Shown: positions 32,361 through 41,418, numbered from the stretch's first letter. The stretch is DNA of 64,000 nt from Isosphaeraceae bacterium EP7 (GCA_038400315.1 CP151667.1:3979174-4043173), one strand, 5' to 3'. Program-made: numbers and translations. Notes: generated by a model not told the origin, from the letters alone.

Positions 32361-34060
32361 TCAGTCGCCACGCGGCCCTGGTGTTCGCAATCGGGCCAAT
32401 CGCTCCTGATGATTCCACAGTCGGGGGCATTCTTTCAACGCCCGGAGCCGGTCCAACTCCGTCGTGTCGACCCACACCGTCCAAGGGCCGCCGCGGCCGC
32501 CCAACTGGCGCGTGTGCATCCAGCCTTTCTTCCGCCAGCCGTGCAACGTGTACGGCGATAGCGCCAGGGTCTGCGCCAGGTCGTGCAACCACACTTCACC
32601 CGACGCCAGGAAGCCCGCCGCCGTCTGGCGCGGCACGCGGGCCCTCAGGCCCAGCTCGTGGAGCAACCGTCGTACGATCCCGCCCGTGAACCGGGTCGCC
32701 CTCTTGGGCGGCCGAAAGCCCTCCTGGTCGAGGATCGTCGCGATCACGTTGGGCGTCTCTCCCAGGCCGTGCAGGGCCGCGAGTCGGCATGAAAGCGGTT
32801 TCCATTGTCGTTGCTTCGTGCATCCGAACACTTCCCTCGGCAGCGTCCGCTCCCGCACCGCACCTCCGGCCCATTCGACTCGTACATTGACATGATCATT
32901 GTCTGAATCAACGGTCAGCACCACGCGGTCGATGAGGAGCCTCACGATCTGGCGGCGGTCCGCGTGTGTCGTCGTGGGGGCATGCCACAAGGACGGGACT
33001 TCCGCGGCCAGGCGGCGGATCCGCTCCCGGTCGGCCGGCCCCAACAATCGCGGCTGCGCCCTGAGGAAACGATTGAAGTCCTCCTCCGCCTTCCGGACGG
33101 CCTGCAACGCCTCATCCCAGCGACGCTCCAGGGTGCGGCCCACCAGGCGATTCTCCGGCTCGCAGGCCTGGTATTGCCGGCCGGCCCGATCGGCCTCGTA
33201 CCGCGCCCGCTCGACCCGACGCTCCCAGTCGCGGATCACCTGACGTCGCTGCTCATCGACCCGCGACGCCGCCTCGAGGCTGGCGTCGAGGGCCGCCGGT
33301 TGCAAGGCCTCCACGACCTCCCGGGCGACCCAGGCCTCGACCTCGATCGCCGAGACCGATTGGCACAGGGGTAGGCCATAGTCCGACCGCAGCGTGCTGC
33401 AGACGTACGTGGGGCAGCCGCCGCTCCGCCTGTATCGCACGTACATCCGACGCCCACATCGTCCGCACCGCACGACCCCCGCCAGCAGGGCGGACCCGTC
33501 CCGGACTGCGCCGGGCGACTCGACTCGCGACCGGTTCGCCGCCATCCGCCTCTGGTTCGCCTCGAACTGGTCCCAACTGATGTACCCCGGATACCGATCC
33601 CTCAAGAAGACCTGGCATTGCTCCGCAGTCAGGCCGCTGCCGCGGCCACTCTTGGGGCTGCCCGGCTTCCGGCGGCGTGGGTCGACCGGGCGAAATCCAT
33701 AGACGTAAGCCCCCGCATAGATCGGATGGCGGAGGATGTGGCGGACGGTCTCCCGGCCCGGGGGCCTCCAGTCCAACTCCCCCCGATCGGGCCCGCCGCG
33801 GCGACGTAACGGCATCCGGATGCCGTAGGCGATCAGATGACGGAGGACCCCGTGCACCGTCCCCTGGCGATCGAACTGATCGAAGACCAGCCGGACGATC
33901 TCCCGGACCTGCTCGTCCGGGTCCAAGCTGACCTCGCCGGCCGGCGACTTGACGTACCCGACCGGGACGGCGACGACCAACTCCCCGCGACGAGCCTTGT
34001 TCAATTTCCCCTGGTGCATCCTCTGCTTGAGGATGTGCAGCTCCGCTTCGTTCATCATGC
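32361..34060 (-). pseudogene. Element A serine recombinase, C-terminal portion
   Basis: Family homology runs from MMNEAELHILKQRMHQGKL through the recombinase domain (HILRHPIYAGAYVYGFRPVD), the zinc ribbon (VVRCGRCGRRMYVRY...YVC), the coiled coil, and a C-terminal HTH-like segment (WLHDLAQTLALSPYTLHGW) to the stop at 32361. The catalytic domain is 2.3 kb away at 36392-36832. The open frame continues upstream to 34817, but those residues are element 2 read backwards. Confidence 0.9.
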
Positions 34061-34069
34061 CGGTGAGCA

Positions 34070-34384
34070 GTGCAACACAACCCACAGTCATTCCACATCC
34101 GCGGGATTCGGGTCGGTATCCTCGAGGTTTGTCGCCCAGAAGTCGGCGACCTCTTTGCCACCGTGACCGACTACTTCTGGAGGGAGGATGCCCCATGGCT
34201 CGTCCTGCAACTGCCCGACGGCCGACGGTCGGTCGCCCCGGCCGACTGGACCGACCTGCCCGCCGATGCCTTCCCGAAGATCCCGGATCGACCGCTGCTC
34301 CTGACCCACGCCCTTCCGCCGATGGCCCGTCTGTGCCAGCGGCTCGGGCCCACCCAATCGGGCCGACGTCGGCCGACGGCGTGA
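34070..34384 (+). CDS. Small accessory protein, first gene of element 2
   Basis: 104 residues from a GTG 11 bases inside the element end: MQHNPQSFHIRGIRVGILEV, later DYFWREDAPWLVLQLPDGRR and VAPADWTDLP. Short proteins of this style occur before serine recombinases in planctomycetes; the function is unknown. Its TGA overlaps the GTG of the next gene. Confidence 0.55.
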   Translation: MQHNPQSFHIRGIRVGILEVCRPEVGDLFATVTDYFWREDAPWLVLQLPDGRRSVAPADWTDLPADAFPKIPDRPLLLTHALPPMARLCQRLGPTQSGRRRPTA

Positions 34385-34500
34385 CGCCCGAGGTCCTCTG
34401 GGCCCTGCTACCGGCCGCCGACCGCGAGCAGTTCGGCCTGCGTCTGTCCCGACTCGTGCTCCGGGCCATCCGCTCCCCCGGCACCGAGGAGGACGTGTGA
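34381..34500 (+). CDS. 39-residue WALLP protein, second gene of element 2
   Basis: GTG start overlapping the previous stop (GTGA): VTPEVLWALLPAADREQFGL, then RLSRLVLRAIRSPGTEEDV. Its TGA overlaps the recombinase ATG (TGATG). The same W-LLP-R pattern occurs in element 1 (from 5043) and as LPWTTIPELRRQQLLRLLG in element A. The recurrence argues it is a real gene, perhaps a directionality or regulatory peptide. Confidence 0.55.
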   Translation: MTPEVLWALLPAADREQFGLRLSRLVLRAIRSPGTEEDV

Positions 34501-36368
34501 TGCCCGACGATCCCAAGATCCGCGCCGATCACCTCCGCCGCCAGGCCGTCGTCTACGTCCGCCAGTCGACCCCGCACCAGGTCCGCAGCAACCGCGAGAG
34601 CACCGCCCGGCAGTACGCCCTGGCCGACCGGGCCAAGGCGTTGGGTTGGTCGGCGGCAGACGTGCAGACCATCGACGAAGATCAAGGGCGGTCCGGGTCC
34701 CGCTCCGACCACCGCGACGGGTTCAAGAGGCTCCTGGCCGAGATCGGCGCCGGCCAGGTCGGGCTGGTCCTGGCCCTGGAGGCGTCCCGGCTGGCCCGCT
34801 CGTCGGCCGACTGGCACCGGCTCGTCGAGATCTGCGGGATCACCAAGACGCTACTGGCCGACGAGTCCGCCGTCTATGACCCCAGGGCCCCCAACGACAG
34901 GCTTCTCCTCGGGCTGAAGGGGACCTTGAGCGAGGCGGAGCTGATGACCATCCGCTGCCGGCTCCACGACGGGCGATGGAGCAAGGCCCGCCGCGGTGAG
35001 CTGGCCAAGCCACTGCCGGTCGGCTACATCGAGGCCGAGGCCGGGGCCGTGGTCAAGCACCCCGACCGCCAGGTCCAGGATCGGCTCGGGTACATCTTCG
35101 AGCTGTTCGCCGAGCTGCGAGTGGCCCGCCGCGTGGTCGCCCGGTTGCGGTATGAGAAGCTGGACATCCCGGCCCAAGCCCGGGGCGGTCCGGGACACGG
35201 CGAGGTGCGATGGAAGGTGCCGACGTTCGGTGCCATCATCCGGATTCTGCACAATCCTGCATATGCAGGCGCGTACGCCTATGGGCAGAAGGAGTACGAC
35301 CCGTTCGATCGATCCCCGGCGACCGGCAAGGCCAGGACGACGGCCCGGGCGGTGGCCGACTGGCCGGTCTGCGTCCGCGACGTGTACCCCGCCTACATCA
35401 CCTGGGACGAGTTCGCGCGGAACCAGCAGACGCTCCGGGACAACTGGTTCCGGGCGGGCACGCGAGGGGCGCCGCGACGCGGGCAGGCGCTGCTCCAGGG
35501 GATCGCCCGATGCGGCCGGTGCGGGGCCCGGTTGAGCGTGTTTTACTACTCGACGAAGGAGAAGCGGGCTCCGGGATACGGTTGCGTCGCGGGGTACGCC
35601 GACGGCGGGGCGACGTGCCAGATGATGAGTTCGGCGCCGGTCGACGCGGCGGTGGCCGAGTTGTTCCTGGCCGCCGTCACCCCGGCCCAGCTGGACGTGG
35701 CGCTGCGGGCGATGGACGCGTACGAGGCCGAGCGGGCCGAGGCCCGGCGGCAGCGGCAGATGCAGGTCCAGAGGGCCGATTACGAGGTCGAGATCGCCCG
35801 CCGGCGGTACGAGGCGGCCGACCCGGCCAACCGACTGGTCGCGGCCGAGCTGGAGTCGCGATGGGAGCAGGCGCTGCGGGAGCGGGAGCGACTGAAGCGG
35901 GAGGCCGAGGAACTGGACCGTCGGACGGCCAGCCCACTGGGAGCGGCCGAGCGGCGACGCGTCCGGGAGATGGCCTCCGACCTCGGCAGAGTCTGGCACG
36001 CGGCGACGACCGGGATGGAGGACCGGAAGGAACTCTTGCGTTTCCTGGTTCACCGGGTTTACCTGGATGGGGTGACCGAGGCCGGGCAGATCCGGCTCGA
36101 GGTCGAGTGGCACACCGGGGCGCGGTCCAAGGTCACCGTGCCGCGTCCGGTCGTCGGGGCGTGGGCCCCGAAGACACCGGCGGCGGCGGTCGAACGGATT
36201 CGCCTGCTGCTGTCTACACGTGACTACAAGGCGATTGCAGAGACCCTGAACGAGGAGGGCTATCGGACGGCGAAGGGGTTGAAGTATGACATTTATTCAG
36301 TTGGATATGTCGCTCGAAGCCGCGGCTGGGGACGGTCGGCGGCGAGGCGACCGGAGCGCGAGGTGTAA
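34500..36368 (+). CDS. Large serine recombinase of element 2
   Basis: 622 residues. Resolvase domain with catalytic Ser in VVYVRQSTPHQVR, Arg segment ASRLARSSADWHR, and helix LLLGLKGTLSEAELMTI. Recombinase domain (about 165-320, ILHNPAYAGAYAYG), zinc ribbon (ARCGRCGARLSVFYY...GYGC...ATC), coiled coil (about 400-480). It lacks the C-terminal HTH-like tail of the other two recombinases, so target choice may differ. Intact and coupled to the upstream gene; the only complete recombinase in this nest. Confidence 0.93.
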   Translation: MPDDPKIRADHLRRQAVVYVRQSTPHQVRSNRESTARQYALADRAKALGWSAADVQTIDEDQGRSGSRSDHRDGFKRLLAEIGAGQVGLVLALEASRLARSSADWHRLVEICGITKTLLADESAVYDPRAPNDRLLLGLKGTLSEAELMTIRCRLHDGRWSKARRGELAKPLPVGYIEAEAGAVVKHPDRQVQDRLGYIFELFAELRVARRVVARLRYEKLDIPAQARGGPGHGEVRWKVPTFGAIIRILHNPAYAGAYAYGQKEYDPFDRSPATGKARTTARAVADWPVCVRDVYPAYITWDEFARNQQTLRDNWFRAGTRGAPRRGQALLQGIARCGRCGARLSVFYYSTKEKRAPGYGCVAGYADGGATCQMMSSAPVDAAVAELFLAAVTPAQLDVALRAMDAYEAERAEARRQRQMQVQRADYEVEIARRRYEAADPANRLVAAELESRWEQALRERERLKREAEELDRRTASPLGAAERRRVREMASDLGRVWHAATTGMEDRKELLRFLVHRVYLDGVTEAGQIRLEVEWHTGARSKVTVPRPVVGAWAPKTPAAAVERIRLLLSTRDYKAIAETLNEEGYRTAKGLKYDIYSVGYVARSRGWGRSAARRPEREV

Positions 36369-36391
36369 CTTGCCGTGCCTTATCTCATGGA

Positions 36392-36832
36392 GCTCTTGAG
36401 CCCGAGCAAGAGTCGGTCATGGTAGTCGGTCGGGTCATAGAGGCCGTCCGCGTCGGCCAGGAGCGTTCGGAAGCAAGCACATAATTCCAGGAGCTGATGC
36501 CAATCTTTACAGGACCGGGCCAGTCGGCTCATCTCGAGGCCGAGGATCAAGCCGACGCGGTCGAGCGCGAGTTCGGCCAGGAGTCGCTGGAATCCCGGCC
36601 GTCCCTCGGCCGACTGGCCGCTCTTGCCGAGGTCGTCATCGATGACCATGACCTGCTCACGTGCCCATCCGAGTTCCACCGCGCGATCGGCGAGGGCGTA
36701 CTGACGCGCGGTGGATTCGCGATGGTCGAGGACTTGCTGGGGCGTGGATTGCCGGATGTAGACGATGGCGCTGCGAGACAGGTGCCAGCTCTGGAGCTTG
36801 GGCGAACGGGCCGGCGGCGAGGCGTCATTCAT
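36392..36832 (-). pseudogene. Element A serine recombinase, N-terminal catalytic portion
   Basis: MNDASPPARSPKLQSWHLSR, then IVYIRQSTPQQVLDHRESTA with the catalytic Ser, SRLARSCKDWHQLLELC, and HDRLLLGLK. There it meets element 2 and stops after SSMR. It holds the whole catalytic fold up to the E-helix, but no DNA-binding domain. A truncated dimer might still form, though cleavage is unlikely. Confidence 0.9.
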
Positions 36833-36935
36833 GACCGCCTCCCGGCCGGACGGCCAGCAGTCGTCGAGCCATCACCTGGCCGAGAAGACGGAGCAATTGC
36901 TGCCGCCGCAGCTCCGGGATCGTGGTCCAAGGCAA
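36825..36935 (-). CDS. Small accessory frame upstream of element A recombinase
   Basis: Reads LPWTTIPELRRQQLLRLLGQ, then VMARRLLAVRPGGGHE and stops at TGA 8 bases inside the recombinase gene. It is placed like the WALLP proteins of elements 1 and 2. The start is uncertain (TTG 36935 or further up). The alternative frame ending in ATGA at 36829 gives a Pro/Ala-rich peptide of unlikely composition. Confidence 0.4.
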   Translation of the reverse strand: MPWTTIPELRRQQLLRLLGQVMARRLLAVRPGGGHE

Positions 36936-37105
36936 GTTTGTCGTTCGGGAGCGGGATGTGCTCAGCGCCTGTCGGCGCGGGGGGGAGCAGCGGCGGGATC
37001 GGGAGCGGTTCGCGACATGATGGGGCTCCGTTCAAATTGCCCGGAGCCATCGGATGGCAAAACCGAGCCAATCTCAGGAGGGCGTCAACGGCCACGATTA
37101 CCGGA

Positions 37106-38152
37106 TCAAGCGGCCCGTGACAACCGCCTGCTTGAGGGGCATTGTGCGTGGGAGTTCTCGATCTTCCAGTGTTGGGCATACCAATCCAGCTTCTCGATCG
37201 CGCCGGCGAGGTCGTCCACGGGCCGGTTCGTCAGCAGCCGCCACCGGATCGGCTCCCGCCCCTCGGGCGCCCCCCGCTCATCGGCGTGGAGGACCGTCAG
37301 CGACAACGCCGGGTACTGGCGATGCTTGCCGATCGGCGGGCGGACCGTCAGCCGGCGGAACCGCAGGTCCACCGCGGCCGTGGTGACTCGCCCGCGGTCG
37401 TCATGGACCTCGACCTCGTGGGTCCCCCGGACCGGCTCGCGTTCCATCTCCCTGGAGATCGTCGTGCCCCCGTCGCCAGCGAGCCGGTCGACGCAGGTGC
37501 GGACCAGGAAGTCGGTCCCCGCCTCGCGGGCGGCGCAGAACAGCTCGAAGATGTCGGCCTCGCGGTCGCCGACGTGGACGCACCGGGACGGGTCGCCCAG
37601 CAACGCGGTCGACCGCCTCAGGTTCTCCAGCCAGCGGACGCTCTCCTTCTGCTCGATCGGGATCCGGGTGGGGTTGACCTTGCCCCTCAGCGCGTTGGTG
37701 CCCTTGAACTTCTTGCGGGTCCAGAACTTGACGGCGGCCAGGCCCAGCGGGAGGCCCGCGGGGGTCAGCACCAGGCTGGAGTGCATCAGCAGCCCGCAGA
37801 GCGTGACGGTGGCGTGGCGGCCCTTCAGCAGCGAGAGCAGGCCGATCGCCTCGGGCCGCTCGCGCCGGAAGCTGAACTCGCTGGTGTCGTGGAGGACGAG
37901 GATCGGGCCGGAGGTCGCGGCGAACCTCGCCCGGGTGGCGGCGAGGTGGCCGGCCAGGATGATGCCCTCGTCGACGCGAGGGTTGCTGAAGAAGCGGTAG
38001 GCGGCCTTGGTGGCGGCCCAGTCCTGGCAGGCCATCGGCACCGTGGCGCCGACCCGGCGTCCCAGGCCGGCCAGGATCTTGCCCAGGCGGGCCCTCAGCC
38101 TGCGATCGGGGAATTCGGCCTCATCGAGCTCGTGGTCGACCCAGACGTCCAT
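37106..38152 (-). pseudogene. IS4-family (Tn5-like) transposase, truncated at the catalytic Glu
   Basis: From ATG 38152: MDVWVDHELDEAEFPDRRLR, then MACQDWAATKAAYRFFSNPR of the Tn5-type N-terminal domain, ILVLHDTSEFSF (first Asp), HVGDREADIFELF (second Asp) and LDWYAQHWKIE (Y-R-E motif with the Glu). Homology ends there, at ATCGAG (37162). The remaining 15 residues are element A sequence. The dimerisation domain is missing. The element's outer end is probably near 38252, where it cuts into an IS1595 gene. Confidence 0.88.
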
Positions 38153-38200
38153 GGTGACGGCCCCCGAGGGGGGCACGACGGTGCCCGCCCCGGGGCCTGA

Positions 38201-38576
38201 CTATAGCCCCGGACCCCCGCGAGGGGACACGGGCCACTTGTGGGTAATCGAAAGGAAGACCGGGACCTTACCCGGCGCCCCTCGGCCGCGCTTGCCGCCG
38301 CGGCGGTGCGCCCCGAAGTAACTCTCGTCCACCTCGACCTCGCCGTCGAACGCCTCTGCGAGCTGCCGCTCCTGGTGCCGCGCGATGGCGCGGCGCAGGC
38401 GGTCGAAGAAGGCCGTGACGGTGTTGCGGTTCAGGCCCACCAGGTCGGCGGCGGTGCGTGCGGTGACGCCCGCGACGAAGTACTTCATCAGCTCCTCGGT
38501 CTGGGCCTCGGAGAGTTTACTGAACTTGATCCGCATATGACCAGCCTAGGAAGGTGTGATTTCCTAGGCCAGCCCC
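38201..38576 (-). pseudogene. IS1595-family element, 5' remnant with transposase N-terminus
   Basis: The transposase frame starts at 38536 (MRIKFSKLSEAQTEELMKYF), with an HTH (TARTAADLVGLNRNTVTAFF) and the beginning of the DDE domain (EVEVDESYFGAHRRGGKRG). It ends at GAPGKVPVF (about 38258), cut by the IS4-type element; the tail residues are foreign. The outer end is probably GGGGCTGGCCTAGGAAATCA inverted at 38553-38576. The palindrome CCTAGGAA/TTCCTAGG next to the ATG may be part of this end. Confidence 0.8.
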
Positions 38577-38934
38577 TTCAGGAATCGCACAGGTCGGAGC
38601 TATTTTACGGCAGAAGTATTGGCAGATCAGGGCCTCTAGGACGACTCGTCCAACGGAGAACATGTTGTGCCGGCCTTCTGCCAGCGCTCGGTCTCGCGGA
38701 AGGGGGCCGGCAGTGGCGAGAGTGGTGGTCACGACCCCGAGCGGTCGAGGTCGGTTGGTCAGAGCTGCTCGAGTCCGCGGGGCAGGCCGGCTGATCCCGC
38801 GGGATCGATTCGCGGGCGACTACCCCGGGGCCGGCCCGCGGGCGTACGATGGGAAGCCCGATCGTGAGCCGGTCGGTCAGGAGGCAGCGCGAGTGCCATG
38901 ATCGGCTCAAGGACCCTCGCCGGGAACCGAGCCC
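38577..38934 (+). other. Region upstream of the ternary operon
   Basis: No gene supported; the plus and minus frames here have arginine-rich, family-free translations. It should hold the promoter of the following operon. I see no clear promoter, operator or terminator. Confidence 0.4.
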
Positions 38935-39564
38935 ATGGTCGACCTCGAAGAGTTCCTGGCCGGGCTTCTGAGTGAGGGAGTCGCCGTCTTCGAGTCGCCT
39001 CCGGTGCCCGCGCGGGGAACCTCGGCGAGGGCCGTCGAGCTGCTTGCCGGGGCCTATGACGCCTACCGGCTCGATCTCGCCGGGCCGACGATCCCGTTCG
39101 ACCCCGAGGTCGCGTGCGAGGCCGGGGAGCTGGTGAGGCAGGCGTGCTGGGCGATGGTGAGCCGGGGCGACCGGGTCGCGGACCTGGCCGGACGGCTGGC
39201 GATGAGCGGGCCTCCGGTCCGGCCGTCCGATCACGCGTCGGCCGACCTGCTCTTCCGCTTCCTGCCCAGGCTCTACCGCCGCGCGAGGTCGACCAGCCCG
39301 GTCGACCCGTTCGTGGGTCTGATCGCGGACCTGCTGAGGCGCTGGCCGTTGTCGGGCGTGCTCGCGGGCCTCGACGAGCCGCCTCTGGCGCCGATCGACC
39401 TGGGGGGACATCCCGGGCTATTGTTGCTCTACGCGGAACGCCTCGTTGTCCAACATCGTCCGTCCTGGGAGCCCGTCGGGGCGGGGCTGGACTATCTCGA
39501 ACTGGTGAGACAGGACCGCAGCCGGTCGGGATCGAGAGAGCAAGGGAGTCGGGATGATTGGTAG
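38935..39564 (+). CDS. First gene of MoxR-vWA-propeller operon, bpX0-like
   Basis: 209 residues, helical: MVDLEEFLAGLLSEGVAVFE, ELVRQACWAMVSRGDRV, ADLLFRFLPRLYRRARS, DPFVGLIADLLRRWPLSGVL and HPGLLLLYAERLV. Size, position directly before a MoxR ATPase, and pattern fit the bpX0 domain described for MoxR-vWA-beta-propeller ternary systems. No enzymatic motif. It overlaps the ATPase gene by 11 bases, so the two are translated together. Likely a small adaptor of the ATPase; family assignment from memory, moderately sure. Confidence 0.7.
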   Translation: MVDLEEFLAGLLSEGVAVFESPPVPARGTSARAVELLAGAYDAYRLDLAGPTIPFDPEVACEAGELVRQACWAMVSRGDRVADLAGRLAMSGPPVRPSDHASADLLFRFLPRLYRRARSTSPVDPFVGLIADLLRRWPLSGVLAGLDEPPLAPIDLGGHPGLLLLYAERLVVQHRPSWEPVGAGLDYLELVRQDRSRSGSREQGSRDDW

Positions 39565-40684
39565 GGACACGGTCGATCGGCTGGATCGCGAGGTCATCGA
39601 GGTGCTCAAGCGTCGGTTCGTCGGCCGCGATGAGGTGGTCGACCTGATCGCCCTGGCCGTCGTCGCCGGGGAGCACCTGTTCCTGCACGGGCCCCCGGGG
39701 ACGGCCAAGTCGGCCCTGATCCGCAGGTTCGCGACGGCCGTCCAGGGCCGGTATTTCGAGTACCTGCTGACGAGGTTCTCCGAGCCGAACGAGGTCTTCG
39801 GCCCGATCGATCTGGTGCGGCTCCGCGAGGGGACGGTGGCCACGGTCACCGCCGGCATGCTCCCCGAGGCGGAATTCGTGTTCCTGGACGAGCTGTTCAA
39901 CGCCAACAGCGCGATCCTGAATAACCTGCTGAGTGTCCTCAACGAGAGGGTCTACCGACGCGGCGCCGAGGTGCACAGGATGCCCGTCCTGTCGGTCTTC
40001 GCGGCCTCCAACCACGTCGCGGAGGACGAGGCGCTGAGGGCCCTGTTCGACCGGTTCCTGATCCGCTGCCACGTGGACAACCTCGGGCGCGATGCGATCC
40101 CCCGCCTGCTGGCGGCCGGTTGGGAGCTGGAGGCGGCCGCGCCCGACGCCTCGTCGGTCACCGCGGCCGAGCTCCGGGCGCTCGGCGAACGCGTCGGTCA
40201 GGTGGACCTGTCGGTCATCATGGAACCCTATGCGGACGCCGTCATGAAGGTGCGCGACCTGGGGGTCGCCCTGTCGGATCGCCGCGCGATCAAGATCCTG
40301 CGGCTGGTCGCGGCCTCCGCCGTCCTCTGCGGCCGGGCCGCGGCCAACCCCACCGACCTCTGGGTCCTGCGCTACGTCTGGGATCGCGAGGAGCAGATCG
40401 CGCCGCTGGCTTCGCTCGTCGCGGGCCTGCTGGAGCCGCACGCCGGCCAGGCCGAGAGCCACCCGCTGGCCGCCACCTCCGGGCGCGTCGACGCCGAGGA
40501 CGTGGCGCGGCAGATCGACGCCGCGGAGGCCGAGGCGGAGGTCGGGACGATCGGCCTCGTGGCGATCGCGCGACTCCGCGAGCAGGTCGCCGACCTGGCC
40601 GACCGCGCCGCCTGGGTGCCCGACCAGGACGCCCGGACCCATCTGCTGGGCCGTGCCGAGCAGCTCCTCAGGCGACTGGGGTAG
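39554..40684 (+). CDS. MoxR-family AAA+ ATPase
   Basis: 376 residues. Walker A GPPGTAKS (about 47-54), Walker B FVFLDELF (about 110-117), sensor 1 FAASN (about 151), arginine-finger helix LFDRFLIR (about 165-172), C-terminal lid domain to about 290, plus a helical tail. MoxR ATPases remodel or load vWA-domain partners, here very likely the protein of 41418-44222. All ATPase motifs are intact. Cytoplasmic. Confidence 0.92.
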   Translation: MIGRDTVDRLDREVIEVLKRRFVGRDEVVDLIALAVVAGEHLFLHGPPGTAKSALIRRFATAVQGRYFEYLLTRFSEPNEVFGPIDLVRLREGTVATVTAGMLPEAEFVFLDELFNANSAILNNLLSVLNERVYRRGAEVHRMPVLSVFAASNHVAEDEALRALFDRFLIRCHVDNLGRDAIPRLLAAGWELEAAAPDASSVTAAELRALGERVGQVDLSVIMEPYADAVMKVRDLGVALSDRRAIKILRLVAASAVLCGRAAANPTDLWVLRYVWDREEQIAPLASLVAGLLEPHAGQAESHPLAATSGRVDAEDVARQIDAAEAEAEVGTIGLVAIARLREQVADLADRAAWVPDQDARTHLLGRAEQLLRRLG

Positions 40685-40689
40685 GATCA

Positions 40690-41418
40690 ATGCATCAGGA
40701 TGCCGAACTCATCGAATGTGCCAGCCTGCCCGCCTCGCTGATCGGCCGCCTGTCGGGGCTCCGGCGCGAGCCCGGCGTGACGGTGACCGTCGCGGGCGAT
40801 CGGGCCTGGGTCCGCTGGGATCCGGCCTCGTCCTCGGTCCTGGATCAGGTCCGGCCGGTCGCGGGGGCGGAGCTCTACTCGCGTCGCGGCGGACTCTGGT
40901 ATCGCCTCGGCCACCGCCTGCCCGCGTTCGGGCTGCCCGTGGACGACGGGGCCGGGATGCCGATCCATCGGGCGATCCTCCCACTCCCCGTACGGCCGGA
41001 GGCCCCCGGGACGGGACCAGCCGAGCCGGTCCGGCTTGCCCTAATCCGCGACGACACAGTGCGGCCGGCGACGGCCATTGAGAGTGGGCTCGAAGAACTT
41101 GGCCGCTGGGCCGAGATGGCCCCCTCCGCACGGCTGAGTGCCCTCCGGGCAGCACGATCGGGCGACAGCATCCTCATCCTCGGGCATCCCTTGCCGCCGC
41201 TCGTCGGGGGCTTCCGCTTCTGGGGAAGTCGCGTGCTGATCCCCCTCGGGATGCGACCCGATCCCGATCTGCCCGAATCCGCCCTCCGCGTTGCGATGGG
41301 CGCAGGAGAGGGGCTGCTCGTCCTGAACGCCGACGGAGCCGAGGTCGTGCCGCTCGGGGCATTCCGGCCCCTGAGCCGCGCCGGAATCCGGCTGGCCCTG
41401 GAGGGCGAGACCCGGTGA
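40690..41418 (+). CDS. bpX2-like protein of the ternary operon
   Basis: 242 residues from ATG 40690, five bases after the ATPase stop. Strand-rich N-terminus (VTVTVAGDRAWVRWD, LYSRRGGLWYRLGHRLPAFG) and a C-terminal part with LILGHPLPPLVGGFRFW, then VLIPLGMRPDPDLPESALR and GLLVLNADGAEVVPLGAF. This matches the appearance of the bpX2-type proteins of MoxR-vWA-propeller systems. No catalytic residues seen. TGATG overlap with the next gene. Confidence 0.7.
   Translation: MHQDAELIECASLPASLIGRLSGLRREPGVTVTVAGDRAWVRWDPASSSVLDQVRPVAGAELYSRRGGLWYRLGHRLPAFGLPVDDGAGMPIHRAILPLPVRPEAPGTGPAEPVRLALIRDDTVRPATAIESGLEELGRWAEMAPSARLSALRAARSGDSILILGHPLPPLVGGFRFWGSRVLIPLGMRPDPDLPESALRVAMGAGEGLLVLNADGAEVVPLGAFRPLSRAGIRLALEGETR

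Larger units (their letters stand above)
34059..36393 (+). mobile_element. Serine-recombinase element 2, inserted in the recombinase gene of element A
   Basis: 2.33 kb. The junctions (TTCATCAT-GC-CGGTG at 34059 and CATGGA-GC-TCTTG at 36392) share GC. Excision at that dinucleotide rejoins element A's gene in frame as LLLGLKSMMNEAEL. It contains three coupled plus-strand genes. It is opposite in orientation to its host gene and to element A. Confidence 0.82.
32259..37162 (-). mobile_element. Serine-recombinase element A, flanked by 11-bp direct repeats and carrying element 2 inside
   Basis: GAGTTCTCGAT stands at 32259-32269 and again, same orientation, at 37152-37162, where the flanking homologies to two transposases end. 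Between them lies a recombinase gene (N-part 36392-36832, C-part 32361-34060) split by element 2. Without element 2 it is about 2.57 kb. The left flank is ISAs1 and the right flank an IS4/Tn5-type gene, each broken at its catalytic Glu motif. The flanks are therefore chimeric, probably by recombination between two copies of the element. Confidence 0.7.

Noticed and set aside
34061-34817. N-terminal 250 residues of the long minus-strand frame 32361-34817
   Set aside because: They lie opposite the small genes and recombinase of element 2; family similarity of the recombinase begins only at MMNEAEL near 34060.
36829-37179. 116-residue minus-strand frame ending in ATGA with the element A recombinase
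   Set aside because: The overlap is attractive, but the Pro/Ala-rich translation has no similarity, whereas the neighbouring frame shows the recurring accessory-protein pattern.
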